Of a stretch of 64,000 bases of DNA, positions 25,244-35,300 are shown one piece after another. Below the pieces are notes generated by a model. That model did not search any database. It was not told where the DNA came from and worked only from the letters and a program-made list of their open reading frames with translations. The number at the start of each line of letters is the position of its first letter. Within the stretch, counting starts at the first letter, position 1. The DNA is taken from NCBI RefSeq assembly GCF_900112355.1, contig NZ_FOLM01000020.1, positions 1-64,000 on the forward strand, given 5' to 3'. The translations under genes and the position numbers were made by a program. The DNA comes from Streptomyces aidingensis (GTDB lineage Bacteria > Actinomycetota > Actinomycetes > Streptomycetales > Streptomycetaceae).

Positions 25244-25293
25244 CGCGGCCCGCAACGGATGTAGCCGTCAAGCAGGTCTGAGGGGTGGGGGAC

Positions 25294-28200
25294 GTGGGAC
25301 GGGCATCTGACTGGTCGCCGTTGGACATGGACCAGGACCCGACACCGGGGGACCCGTCCCGTATCGAGCAGTTGGGCAACAAGTTCACCACCTTCGCCGA
25401 CGACGTCTACGACGCCCTGCAGAAGGTCCGCACCCTCGGCGAGGACGGCACCCTGGCGGCGTTTGTGGGGGAGTCGGCGGATTCCTACCGGGACAAGTTC
25501 GACAAGGTCCCGCCCAACCTGGAGAAACTCCACACCTCCTACGACCTGGCCGGCCAGGCGCTGCTCACCTACGCGCCGAAGCTGGAGGACGCGCAGCGGG
25601 ACGCCGACCAGGCGCTGACGGATGCCGAGGACGCGCGGGCGGAGCTGTCCACGGCGCAGTCCTGGCTGGAACGCGCCACCTCCACCCTCGACGACGCCGA
25701 GGACGCCGCCGAACCCCCCGACGAGGAAGAGGTCTCCGCCGAGGTCCGCCGCGCCCTGTCCGACGCCCAGCTCGACGCCGGCAACGCCCAGACCGCCGTC
25801 GACGACGCCCGCGAGAAGCTCAACGCCGCCATCGCCCTGGCCCAGCAGGCCAAGGAAGCCCGCGAGGAAGCCGCCGAACGCTGCAAACGCGACCTGGAGG
25901 AAGCCTCCGACGCGGGCATGCAGAACAAGAAGTGGTGGCAGAAGGCCGTCGACTGGGTCGTCGACAACTGGGACACCATCGTCAACGTCTGCAAGATCAT
26001 CGTCGCCGTCGTCGGCATCATCGCCATGATCGTCGGCGGCCCCCTCGCCCTGCTCGTCCTCGCCGCCGCCCTCATCGTCCTCGCCGACACCTTGATCAAA
26101 TACGCCAACGGCGAGGCATCGCTCTGGGACGTCGCTTTTGCGGCACTTGACTGCATTCCGGGCATGAAAGGCCTGACCACCGCCGCCGGACTGCTCAAGG
26201 GAGTCAAGTCGGGCCTGAAGGGCCTCAAGGCCGGCGCCAAGGGGCTGGGACGGACGTTGCGCCGTCATGGTCGGCCCGACGTGAGCAAGGTGTGCAAGAC
26301 GGACCCGGTGGACATGGCCACCGGGGAAATGCTCACCTCCGCCACGGATTTCGCGCTCCCCTCCGTCATGCGCCTCGAAATGGAACGCCACCACCTGTCG
26401 GGCTATCGGCACGGCCGATGGTTCGGGCCTTCCTGGGCGTCCGTGCTGGACCAGCATCTGCGTCTCGCGGATGACGGCGTCCAGTACTTCGCCGCCGACG
26501 GGATGATCCTCGACTTCCCTGTCCCGGGGATCGGCCTTGAGCAGTCGGTGGTGGCCGTGGAGGGGCCACGGTGGGACCTGGCGTGGGACGGCGAGCCTCA
26601 CGGCCTCATGACGGTGCACCGTACCGACGACGGACGCACCCTCCACTTCCGCGCCGCACCAGGGCAGCCGGACTCCGTGCTGCCCTTGGTGGCCATGACC
26701 GACCGGAACGGAAACCGGGTCGATGTGCTGTACGACGAACGCGGGGAGCCGCGTGAGGTCGTGCACTCCGGAGGCTACCGGTTGGGGGTGTCCGTCGACG
26801 ACGGCAGGATCACCGAGTTCCGGCTGCTCAGTGACCCGGAGCAGCGCGTCCTCGTCAGCTACGGCTACGACGCCCAGGGCAATCTGGCGAAGATCTACAA
26901 CTCCTCCGGCCTGCCGTACACCTTCACCTACGACGACGAGCACCGGATCGTCGCCTGGGAGGACCGCAACGGTCACTGGTACCGCTACGCCTACGACGAG
27001 GCAGGCCGGTGCACAGGCACGGAGGGCGCAGGGGGATACCTAGCCAGCAGCATCGTGTACGACCCGGACCGGTACCGGACCCATTTCACCGATGCCCTGG
27101 GCAACACCACCACGTACCAGTTCAACGACGCCTACCAGCTGGTCGCCGAAACCGACCCCCTCGGCAACACCATCCGGCGGGAGTGGGACCGGTACGACCG
27201 TCTTCTGTCGGTCACCGACCCAGGGGGCCATCGCACCCGCTACGGCTATGACGAGCACGGCCGGGTGTCCCGGATCACCCGGCCGGATGGGCGCGACATG
27301 ACGGTCCGCTACAACCAGCAGGGCCTGCCCGTGCTGATCACCGAGGCCGATGGCACCACATGGCGGCAGGAATACGACGACGCCGGGAACCGGACCGCGG
27401 TCATTGACCCCCTCGGAGCGGCCACCCGTTTCGAGTACGGCGCCTTCGGACACCTTGTCGCGATGGTGGACGAGCTGGGTGGCAGGACGACCCTGGAGTG
27501 CAACGCGGCGGGGCTGCCCACCGTGGTGGTGGACCCCACCGGCAGCCGCACCGAATACCGCCACGACCCCCTCGGCCGTGTCATCGAGGCCACCGATCCC
27601 CTCGGCGCCGTGACCCGCATGCAGTGGACCCTGGAAGGGCTGCCCCTGCTCCGCGTCGGTCCCCAGGGCGAAACACAGCAGTGGTCGTGGGACGCGGAGG
27701 GGAACTGCCTGAGCATCACCGATCCGGCCGGCGGCGTCGTCCGGTTCGAGCCGGGCCCGTTCGGACTCCTGCTGTCGCGGACGGCTCCGGACGGTGCCCG
27801 CCTGTACCTGACCCACGACGCGGAGCTGCAGGTCACCTCGGTGACCGGGCCGCACGGCCTGACCTGGACCTATCGCTACGACGCCGTCGGCAACGTCATC
27901 CAGGAGGAGGATTTCGACGGCGCTGAGCAGTCGTACGCCTACGACCCCGTCGGCCGCCCGCTGCGCAGGGTCACCCGGGCGGGCAGCACGGTGTCCTTCC
28001 GCTACAACTCGCTCGGTCTCATGACCGAGAAGGATGTGGACGGCAGTCGCACCCGCTTCGACTACGACCCCGCTGGCCGGATGCTCCGTGCCTCGGGTCC
28101 GGATTCCGCCATCGCGGTCGAACGCGACCCGGTGGGGCGTACCGTACGGCAGACCGTGGACGGCCGCACCGCGGTCTTCGGCTACGACGCGGCAGGACAA

Positions 28201-29778
28201 CTGCGCGAGCGCATCACCCCGAGCGGCCTCACCAGTGCCTGGGACTATGACGCCGCCGGCCTGCCCACGGTGCTGCGTTCCGCCGGGCGTGCCCTCACCT
28301 GGGAATACGACCGTGCGGGCCGGGAAGTGACCCGCGGAATCGGTCCCGATCTCCGGCTCCGGCACTCCTGGGACGCATCCGGCCGGCTCAGCGGCCAGGC
28401 TCTGGTGTCGGCCGGCACCGTGCTCGAGCAGCGGCACTACGCCTACCGCGCCGATCGGCATGTGGTCGGCCTCCACAACGCCGAGGGACTGACCGAGTTC
28501 ACACTCGACCCTGCGGGACGGGTACTCCGTGCCATGGGCGGTGGCCACGACGAGTCCTATGCCTATGACCTGGCGGGTGGTGTCACCGCAGCGCGGTGGC
28601 AGTCCGGCGGCGGGGAACCCGATGCGGCCGGCACCCGCCAGTACGTCGGCACGCGCGTCATGCGGGCGGGGCGTACCCGCTACGAGTACGACACGGCGGG
28701 CAGGATCGTACGGCGGGAACGGAAGTGCCTGTCGGGCAAGTCGCTCACCTGGCGGTACAACTGGGATGCCGAGGACCGCCTGATTGCGGTCACCACTCCC
28801 CAGGGCTCGCGCTGGCGATACCGCTACGACCCGCTGGGACGCCGCATCGCCAAGGAGCACCTGTCCGACACCGGTGCCCTGCTGCGCAAGGTCGACTTCT
28901 CCTGGCACGGCACGCAGTTGATCGAGCAAGTCTCCGTGGAGCCCGGGAACGACAAGGTCACCACCATCACCTGGGATTACCTTCACCAGCACCCGGTCGC
29001 CCAGACCACCCGGCACACCACGGCGGACGGTTCCGGGGGGACCGGAGGCGAGACGCTCCGGTTCCACTCCGTCATCACCGACTTCGTGGGCACCCCGACG
29101 GAACTGGTCGACGAGTCCGGGCACATCGACTGGCGCGCACGGACCACGGTCTGGGGCGTGCCGGCCACTGATGAGTACGACCACGCGATGCCGCTTCGCT
29201 TCCCCGGTCAGTACGCCGATCCGGAAACCGGCTGGAACTACAACTACTACCGCCACTACGACCCGGAAACGGCGCGGTACGTTTCCCCCGACCCCCTGGG
29301 GATGCACCCCCACCCGAATCACTACGGGTATGTGGACAATCCCTTCCTGGCGATCGATCCGCTGGGTCTCGAATGCAAGAAGATCACGAACGCCAAGAAG
29401 GTTCTGCAACAGACGATTGACCGGGCAGGGGAAGGAAAACGCCGGCTCCACTCGAACTACCACGGCCATCTGTCGGAGGCGCGGGAGCTGGAAATTCTCC
29501 GGAACCCGGACGCCGCCTATCTCTCCACCGGCACCAGCCAGCGCATCATCGTCCGGGGCGGAGACGACATCGTGGTGATGGAGAGTGCGGGTGCCAGAAA
29601 GGGACAGATCATCACCAGCTACGGCCCGTCCGGCCCGCGGAACGAGAGTGGTGCGGCGGCTCTGGGAGGCAAACCCGAGGACCCGGGGCTCCCCGTGACC
29701 CATGACAACATCGTGAACGGCACCATCCCGACGCCCGGGGGCAGCAGCATTCCTCCCGCCGTACCGTTCTTCCCGTAG
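25294..29778 (+). CDS. RHS-repeat polymorphic toxin
   Basis: The GTG at 25294 (GRASDWSPLDMD) is preferred; a GTG at 25285 is in frame but has no spaced ribosome site. 1494 aa. The N-terminal 180 residues are a helical WXG/LXG-like export module rich in Asp/Ala, then one or two hydrophobic helices (about 225-270), a DUF6531 segment (DPVDMATGEMLTSATDFALP), then more than 20 YD repeats, and the RHS core end (YRHYDPETARYVSPDPLGM ... AIDPLGL). After DPLGL the last 135 residues are the variable toxin tip, with HSNYHGHLSEARELEILRNP and RGGDDIVVMESAGARKGQI. It may be an RNase-like fold, but no family is certain. The next gene is the likely immunity protein. Confidence 0.9.
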   Translation: MGRASDWSPLDMDQDPTPGDPSRIEQLGNKFTTFADDVYDALQKVRTLGEDGTLAAFVGESADSYRDKFDKVPPNLEKLHTSYDLAGQALLTYAPKLEDAQRDADQALTDAEDARAELSTAQSWLERATSTLDDAEDAAEPPDEEEVSAEVRRALSDAQLDAGNAQTAVDDAREKLNAAIALAQQAKEAREEAAERCKRDLEEASDAGMQNKKWWQKAVDWVVDNWDTIVNVCKIIVAVVGIIAMIVGGPLALLVLAAALIVLADTLIKYANGEASLWDVAFAALDCIPGMKGLTTAAGLLKGVKSGLKGLKAGAKGLGRTLRRHGRPDVSKVCKTDPVDMATGEMLTSATDFALPSVMRLEMERHHLSGYRHGRWFGPSWASVLDQHLRLADDGVQYFAADGMILDFPVPGIGLEQSVVAVEGPRWDLAWDGEPHGLMTVHRTDDGRTLHFRAAPGQPDSVLPLVAMTDRNGNRVDVLYDERGEPREVVHSGGYRLGVSVDDGRITEFRLLSDPEQRVLVSYGYDAQGNLAKIYNSSGLPYTFTYDDEHRIVAWEDRNGHWYRYAYDEAGRCTGTEGAGGYLASSIVYDPDRYRTHFTDALGNTTTYQFNDAYQLVAETDPLGNTIRREWDRYDRLLSVTDPGGHRTRYGYDEHGRVSRITRPDGRDMTVRYNQQGLPVLITEADGTTWRQEYDDAGNRTAVIDPLGAATRFEYGAFGHLVAMVDELGGRTTLECNAAGLPTVVVDPTGSRTEYRHDPLGRVIEATDPLGAVTRMQWTLEGLPLLRVGPQGETQQWSWDAEGNCLSITDPAGGVVRFEPGPFGLLLSRTAPDGARLYLTHDAELQVTSVTGPHGLTWTYRYDAVGNVIQEEDFDGAEQSYAYDPVGRPLRRVTRAGSTVSFRYNSLGLMTEKDVDGSRTRFDYDPAGRMLRASGPDSAIAVERDPVGRTVRQTVDGRTAVFGYDAAGQLRERITPSGLTSAWDYDAAGLPTVLRSAGRALTWEYDRAGREVTRGIGPDLRLRHSWDASGRLSGQALVSAGTVLEQRHYAYRADRHVVGLHNAEGLTEFTLDPAGRVLRAMGGGHDESYAYDLAGGVTAARWQSGGGEPDAAGTRQYVGTRVMRAGRTRYEYDTAGRIVRRERKCLSGKSLTWRYNWDAEDRLIAVTTPQGSRWRYRYDPLGRRIAKEHLSDTGALLRKVDFSWHGTQLIEQVSVEPGNDKVTTITWDYLHQHPVAQTTRHTTADGSGGTGGETLRFHSVITDFVGTPTELVDESGHIDWRARTTVWGVPATDEYDHAMPLRFPGQYADPETGWNYNYYRHYDPETARYVSPDPLGMHPHPNHYGYVDNPFLAIDPLGLECKKITNAKKVLQQTIDRAGEGKRRLHSNYHGHLSEARELEILRNPDAAYLSTGTSQRIIVRGGDDIVVMESAGARKGQIITSYGPSGPRNESGAAALGGKPEDPGLPVTHDNIVNGTIPTPGGSSIPPAVPFFP

Positions 29779-29790
29779 AAAGAGTCCGAA

Positions 29791-30546
29791 GTGGAACTGC
29801 AACTGACGGACAGAGTGCCGGTGGACACTTCGGCCCCGCCCCTTCCCCACCCGCCGCGACTCTCGCTGAACGGCGGCTTCCTGATGACGGGCGGCTATGC
29901 AAAGCCATCGGAGCGGGAACAGGCGTACGCCGTGACGCGAGGCAGCCAGGACTGGCTGTGGACAGGGGACGACGAGATCCGCTTCCAGCACCCTTCGGGG
30001 GACCTGCACAGCCTGTTCCTGCACGTGCCCCCGCTCACCGACACGGCCGCAGGCGTGTGCGCATCCTGGCCCGAAACCCGGATCATCACCGGCGGGCTCC
30101 GGCTGAGCCCCGCCCGGAATTTCGAACTGCCGGCCACCCAGGGGTGCTGGTCAAGCCCGGACGGCGGTGCCCTCGCCGCTCACTACGGCAGTGGTGGCCC
30201 GGCGCGGGGCGAACGCGTCCGCCTTCGCATCGCTCCCTGCCTCGATCTCGTCTTCGTGGGCGGCCTGCTGAGCGGCTGGCTCCTCGAACGGCCCGAGCGG
30301 TTCCTGGTCACGGACTGGGAGCCGCATGACGAGAGCCCACCCGATCCCGTGCTCGCCGGACTGCTGCGTGCATTCCTTCCCTACCTGGCGGAGCCGCTGA
30401 TCGACCGCATCACGGACGACGCCGATCCCGGGCTGCTGGCCGAACTCCGTGCGCTGGAGACCCGCACCCAGGCGCTCGGCTCTTCCGCAGGCCGCGCTCC
30501 CGTCCTCGCCGCAGCGATCCGGAAACTGATCGAGGACTGGTACTGA
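29791..30546 (+). CDS. Candidate immunity protein for the RHS toxin
   Basis: 251 aa; GTG at 29791, 12 bp after the toxin stop. It has no signal peptide, so it would act inside the cell. Features include GGFLMTGGYAKPSEREQAYA, an acidic stretch (PERFLVTDWEPHDESPPDP) and a helical end. The family is not recognised. The role is inferred solely from position directly behind a polymorphic toxin, where the cognate immunity gene normally lies. Confidence 0.6.
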   Translation: MELQLTDRVPVDTSAPPLPHPPRLSLNGGFLMTGGYAKPSEREQAYAVTRGSQDWLWTGDDEIRFQHPSGDLHSLFLHVPPLTDTAAGVCASWPETRIITGGLRLSPARNFELPATQGCWSSPDGGALAAHYGSGGPARGERVRLRIAPCLDLVFVGGLLSGWLLERPERFLVTDWEPHDESPPDPVLAGLLRAFLPYLAEPLIDRITDDADPGLLAELRALETRTQALGSSAGRAPVLAAAIRKLIEDWY

Positions 30547-30683
30547 TCAGCCCATGACTCGTGCCGGCACGCAGCCCAGCAGGGCGACACGGCGTTATTC
30601 ATCCTCCGACCGGCTTCCGGCCCGCTCCGGGCGACTTCTGACGACGATGCCGCCGCGGCACGCCGGGCAGTAACCTGACCGTC

Positions 30684-31274
30684 GTGACGAATAGCATGAC
30701 TCTGCGTGCCCGCACGCTCGCTGTCGCCCTGGCCGCGGCGGCCCTGCTCGCGGGAGGCTGCTCCTCCGCCGGTGACGAGGAGTCGGGTGACGACGAGATC
30801 GCGGGTGCCGAGCCCGCTACCCCTGCCGAGAACGATGCCACGGCTGAGGATCAGGAGGGAGAGGGGACGGCAGAGGCGGACACCGCTGCTCTGGAACAGC
30901 TCTACCAGGACTACTGGGCGGCATTGATCGCCCTGGAGAACGGCGAGGATCTCGACCCGGCCCTGTTCGAGGGGATTGCCACGCCAGGCGTGGCGGAGGA
31001 ACAGATCTCGCGGGTGCAGCCCATGAAGGACGACGGCATCCGGCGGGTGGGCGAACCGGTCATCGACGAGATCACCGTGGAACTCGCCCCCGACGGCTCC
31101 GCGCGGATCCAGTCCTGTGTCGACCCCGAGGGCTGGACGGCAGTGCGGAACGGCGAGGAGGTGCCCATCCAGTCCGCGGGCCGCTCCCCCCGGGTGGTGC
31201 TCGCCGAACGCGCCTCCGGCACCTGGCTGATCAGTGAGGAACGGCCCTCCGAGGAGGCGACGATCACATGCTGA
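30684..31274 (+). CDS. Putative lipoprotein
   Basis: 196 aa; the GTG at 30684 lacks a clear ribosome site and may be leaderless (TAACCT lies 8 bp upstream). A signal sequence ends in ALLAGGC, a lipobox, followed by an acidic Glu/Asp/Ala linker of about 50 residues. The remaining domain (QLYQDYWAALIALENGEDLD...) is NTF2-like in appearance, a common fold for actinomycete lipoproteins. The gene ends 13 bp before the next exported protein, so the two probably share a transcript. Confidence 0.75.
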   Translation: MTNSMTLRARTLAVALAAAALLAGGCSSAGDEESGDDEIAGAEPATPAENDATAEDQEGEGTAEADTAALEQLYQDYWAALIALENGEDLDPALFEGIATPGVAEEQISRVQPMKDDGIRRVGEPVIDEITVELAPDGSARIQSCVDPEGWTAVRNGEEVPIQSAGRSPRVVLAERASGTWLISEERPSEEATITC

Positions 31275-31287
31275 GGGGGATGGTGTG

Positions 31288-32235
31288 ATGTCGGAGCGGC
31301 GGAGGTGGGCGGCGGGCGGCGTGGCGGCGGTGCTGACCGCCGCTCTGCTGGCCGTGGGCGGGCAGCAACAGGCCGCCGCCGAATCCTGCGACGACGACGA
31401 AAAGATCCTGGTGGACCTGGGCGGCGGCAATGTCGAGTATCAGTGCCCCATCACCGACCCCGGGACGGATGGTTCCAGCGGCAGTGAAGGCCCCGGCGGC
31501 GACGGCGGCGCGGAAACCGGCGGCGGCCCGTCCTGCGACCTGTCCGCCGTGGAGAACAAGGGCCGCCAGGACGCCTCCACCTCCCGCTTCTGCGAGGGCG
31601 ACAACGCCTGTTTCATCAACTTCCCCTCCAGCGTCTACCCCGACCCCGAGGACTGGCCCCCGGGACAGCCCACCGAGGACTCCGTCTACACCTACAAGGC
31701 CTGCTACGCCCCGGACGGCACCCGGGTCTCCGGCGACTGGGGCTGGTTCGTCCCGGACACCCCCTCACTCGGCACACTGGCCCGGCAGGCATACGGGCAG
31801 CTCCAGCTGCCCTCCTTCACCCTGGCGTTCAGTCCGCCGGGCAGGACGGTCGTACTCATTGAAACCTGGTGGTGGGCGGAGGGGCCGTCGAACGAGCCGG
31901 TCCCCGGCACTCCGGCCGCCAGCGTGGTGGCCATCGCCGAGCCCGACCGCCTGGAAGTCGATCCCGGCGACGGCACCGGGCCGTTCACCTGCCCCTTCAT
32001 CACGGCCGAGGCGGACGACTGCACCCACGTCTACCGGCGGGCGTCCACGGAGGGCACGGCCGAGGCCGCGGACGGCTCCGCCGCTTATCCGGCCCGCGCC
32101 CGGCTCGTCTACGACGTGCGGTTCGAGAACAACGGCGGGCCGCTGGACCTGCCCGGCCTGCCGGAGAGCATCGAGACGGAGTGGGTGGAGACACCGGTCC
32201 CGGTCACCGAGGTCCAGGCGGTCGTGACCGACTGA
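31288..32235 (+). CDS. Exported protein with Cys pairs, PKD-like region
   Basis: 315 aa from the ATG at 31288 (a GTG codon directly before is also possible). The signal peptide is AAGGVAAVLTAALLAVGG with cleavage near AAA-ES. The mature part begins with acidic and Gly-rich stretches, contains several spaced Cys (SCDDDEK, YQCPITD, FCEGDNACF, KACYAPD, FTCPF, DDCTHVYRR), and has EVDPGDGTGPFTCPFITAEA followed by CTHVY, which fits a PKD-type beta sandwich. Function is unknown; probably surface-linked along with the preceding lipoprotein. Confidence 0.7.
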   Translation: MSERRRWAAGGVAAVLTAALLAVGGQQQAAAESCDDDEKILVDLGGGNVEYQCPITDPGTDGSSGSEGPGGDGGAETGGGPSCDLSAVENKGRQDASTSRFCEGDNACFINFPSSVYPDPEDWPPGQPTEDSVYTYKACYAPDGTRVSGDWGWFVPDTPSLGTLARQAYGQLQLPSFTLAFSPPGRTVVLIETWWWAEGPSNEPVPGTPAASVVAIAEPDRLEVDPGDGTGPFTCPFITAEADDCTHVYRRASTEGTAEAADGSAAYPARARLVYDVRFENNGGPLDLPGLPESIETEWVETPVPVTEVQAVVTD

Positions 32236-32267
32236 CCGGCTGCCGGACGGCACCGGCCGGCGGCAAG

Positions 32268-32346
32268 TACTTCTCAGGGCGGCCGGCGGCCACATTCCCG
32301 GAAGTCACGGATGTCGGCGGGAGGCTATACGGTAGGTGGCCTGTTT
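32268..32346 (+). repeat. Duplicated ~78-bp intergenic element, copy A
   Basis: This stretch matches 41,835-41,911 with about eight differences (roughly 90 % identity), both in the same orientation. It has arms GGCCAC (32288-32293) and GTGGCC (32336-32341), and TACGGT (32328-32333) fits a TANNNT -10 box. It lies 30 bp upstream of the helicase start, so a duplicated promoter or operator is the simplest reading. Confidence 0.7.
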
Positions 32347-32375
32347 TGGGGAGGACAGGACGGAAAGGGCACGAC

Positions 32376-35300
32376 GTGAGGCCGACGCTGGCCGCCGCGC
32401 AGCTGCGGGGGAGTCTGACGCAGTACCTCACCACGACGTATGCCCTGTCGGACGAGGACACCCGGGGTGCCCTGGAGCGTTTTCTGGGTGACGCGGAGAC
32501 GGGCATCTTCCGCGGGCCCTTCCTGCGGATCAGGACACCGTTCCCGGCCGCGGCGGACGGGTGGCAGCGGCATCTGGAGTGGGCGCCCGGCTTCACACCC
32601 TGGCGGCACCAGGCGCGGGCCTGGGAACGGCTGAGCACGCTGCGCGGCCCGGCACGGCCCACCCTGGTGACCACCGGCACCGGCTCCGGCAAGACGGAGG
32701 CGTTCCTGGTTCCGGTGCTGGACCATTGCCGGCGGGAGAAGGCCCGGGGCCGGTCCGGGATCAAGGCCGTGCTGCTGTACCCCATGAACGCCCTGGCCAC
32801 CGACCAGGCCGGGCGGATCGGGGAGTACCTGGCCCGGCCCGAGCTGGCGCAGGTCACGGCCGGCCTGTACATCGGGGACCGGCCGGACACCGCATTCCGG
32901 CGGGTGCGGACCCGGCGCGAGGAGATGCGGGCCGCGCCACCGGATGTGCTGATCACCAACTACAAGATGCTCGATCTGCTGCTCCAGCGCGGCGAGGACG
33001 CCGCGCTGTGGCAGGGCGCCGACATCGCGTACGTGGTGCTCGACGAATTCCACACCTACGACGGCGCCCAGGGCACGGATGTGGCGGTGCTGCTGCGCCG
33101 GCTGGCGGCGGCGGTCGGGGCGGCCCGGCCCGGCCGGCCGCTGGGCCGGATCTGCCCGGTCGCCACCTCGGCGACCCTGGGCGAGGGCCGCGCCGGCGAC
33201 GGCCGGACGGCCGGAGCGCTTCTGGAGGTCGCCGGGCAGGTGTTCGGGGTGACGTTCCCCGCCGACGCGGTGATCGGCGAGGAGCGGCTGTCCGCGGAGC
33301 AGTTCACCGGCGGCGTGGACTACACCCTGCCCGAGCCGCCCGGCCCGCAGGAGGTCGTCGCCTGCTCCGGCGGCCCGGAGGCGGAGGTCCGGCCGGAGCT
33401 GCTGGACCTGGACGGCCTCGCGGAGCGGCTGCTGGAGCGCGGCGGCCTGGACCCGTTCCGGCTCGGCCGGCTGCTCAAACGGCACAGCTTCACCCACGGT
33501 TTGCTGTCGCTGCTCGGCGGCGAGCCGCTGGACGAGTGGGAGCTGCCCGATCTGCTGGCCCGGGTCGGGTTCGGATACGCCTGGGGGCAGACGGCCCGGG
33601 AGAATCCGCGGCTGGTGCTGCAGGCACTGGCCCGGATCGTGGCGCTGCTCTCCGCCGCCCGCGACCCGGACTCGGAGGAACACAGTCCCCGCCCGCTGCT
33701 GCACATCGAGAGCCATCTGTGGGTGCGGCCGGTCACCCGGGTGCTGCGCGGGGTGGGCCGCGCTCCGGAGTTCCGCTGGTTCGAGGACGACCGTGCGCAG
33801 GCCAGGGCCGGCGGGCCGGCGGCCGTCCCCTCCCCCGGGGCGGAGACCGGCGGGGAAGGCGCGCAGGCCGCCCCGCTCTCCGCGCCGCCGTTCTCCTCCG
33901 CCGGTGCGGGACGGCCGGCCGGAGCCGCTGACTCGGGGGGCGCCGGGGGGTCGGGGCGGCCCCGGCCGCTGCCGGGCTCGGACACCGCACTGCGACCGCC
34001 GCAGGTGTATCTGCCCGCCGTCTACTGCCGCACCTGCGGGCGCTCCGGATGGGCGGCGCTGTCACCGGAGGCCGACCCGGAGCAGCTCGTCATGGCGCCG
34101 GAACGGATCTGGCGGGCCGGGGTGAGCCGCGACCGGCGGCGGCTGCGCTACTTCATCGCCGCGACCGGGGCGGAGCGGCGTGCCGCGCTGGAGGCGCTGA
34201 CGGGCGCGCGGCCAGCACCCGCGCCCGGCACCGGCCCGGACCCGCAGTCCGTCGTGGTCCTGGACGGGACGCGCGGCCGGTACCGGCCGCCGACGGCCGC
34301 GGACGGCGGTGAACTGCTGGACGCCTGGTTCGCCGTCGCCGTGCTGGACCGCAGGGTCGCCGACCGGGCCGCCCTGGACGACCGCTGCCCGGCGTGCCAC
34401 ACCGACAACGCCATCCGCTTTCTCGGTACCGCACTCGCCGCGCTGGCGTCGGCCGCCGTCACCCAGCTCTTCACCGGCGGGGACATCGCGCTGGCCCCCG
34501 GAGAGCGCAAGACCCTGCTGTTCAACGACTCCACCCAGGACGCGGCGCACCGCGCCGGGTACGTGGCCAACGCCTCCTACAAGTTCTCGCTCCGCTCGCT
34601 GCTCGCCCACAATCTGGACGACGCCGGCACCCCGGTACCGCTCAACGAGCTGATCGGCAATGTGCTGGACTCGGTGGACGACTCGCAGGCCCTGGCCGCC
34701 GTGGTGCCGCCCGATCTGCACGACGAGCCGGGCGTGGACCGGCTGCTGTCCGGGCGAGGTACCGGTGACCGGCGCACCTGGAAGCTGATCGGGGAACGGC
34801 TGGCCTTCGCCACCGTGCTGGAGTTCGGCCTGCGGTCCCGGCTCGGGCGCACCCTGGAGCTGACCCGCACCGCGGCGGCCGAGGTCGTCATCCGGGAGCC
34901 CGAGCGGGTCGCCGCCCTGGCGCGCGATCTGTACCTCTCGCTGCCCGGACAGCTGGTGGTGGCGGACGGACTGCCGACACCCGACCGGTTCCTGGCACAC
35001 GTGCGGGGCCTGCTGGAACGGCTGCGGCTGCGCGGCGCGGTGCGGCACCGCTGGCTGGAGCCCTGGATGCGGGACGCGGGCGTCACCCGGTATCTGATCT
35101 GGGGCGGCCGGCCGACCGGCATGCCCGCCTTCCCGGACGGGCGCGGCCCTCAGGGGCGCGCCGTGGCGCCGCCGCGTTTCCTGCTGGACGGGCAGCGGGA
35201 CCGCTCGGTCTTCGACACCCTCCCCGGGCGCGGCGGCTGGTACCAGGACTGGACGCGCCGCTGCCTGCTGCTGGACGCGCCGGGTGCGGTGGAGTTCCTG

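Noticed and set aside
16694..25293. Insertion sequence or prophage in the low-GC part of the island
   Set aside because: No transposase, integrase, portal, terminase or inverted terminal repeats were seen, despite signs of transfer.
27040..30024. Nearly 1000-codon open frame on the minus strand across the RHS gene
   Set aside because: It is antisense to the clearly coding YD repeats, has no family motif and arises from high GC third-position bias.
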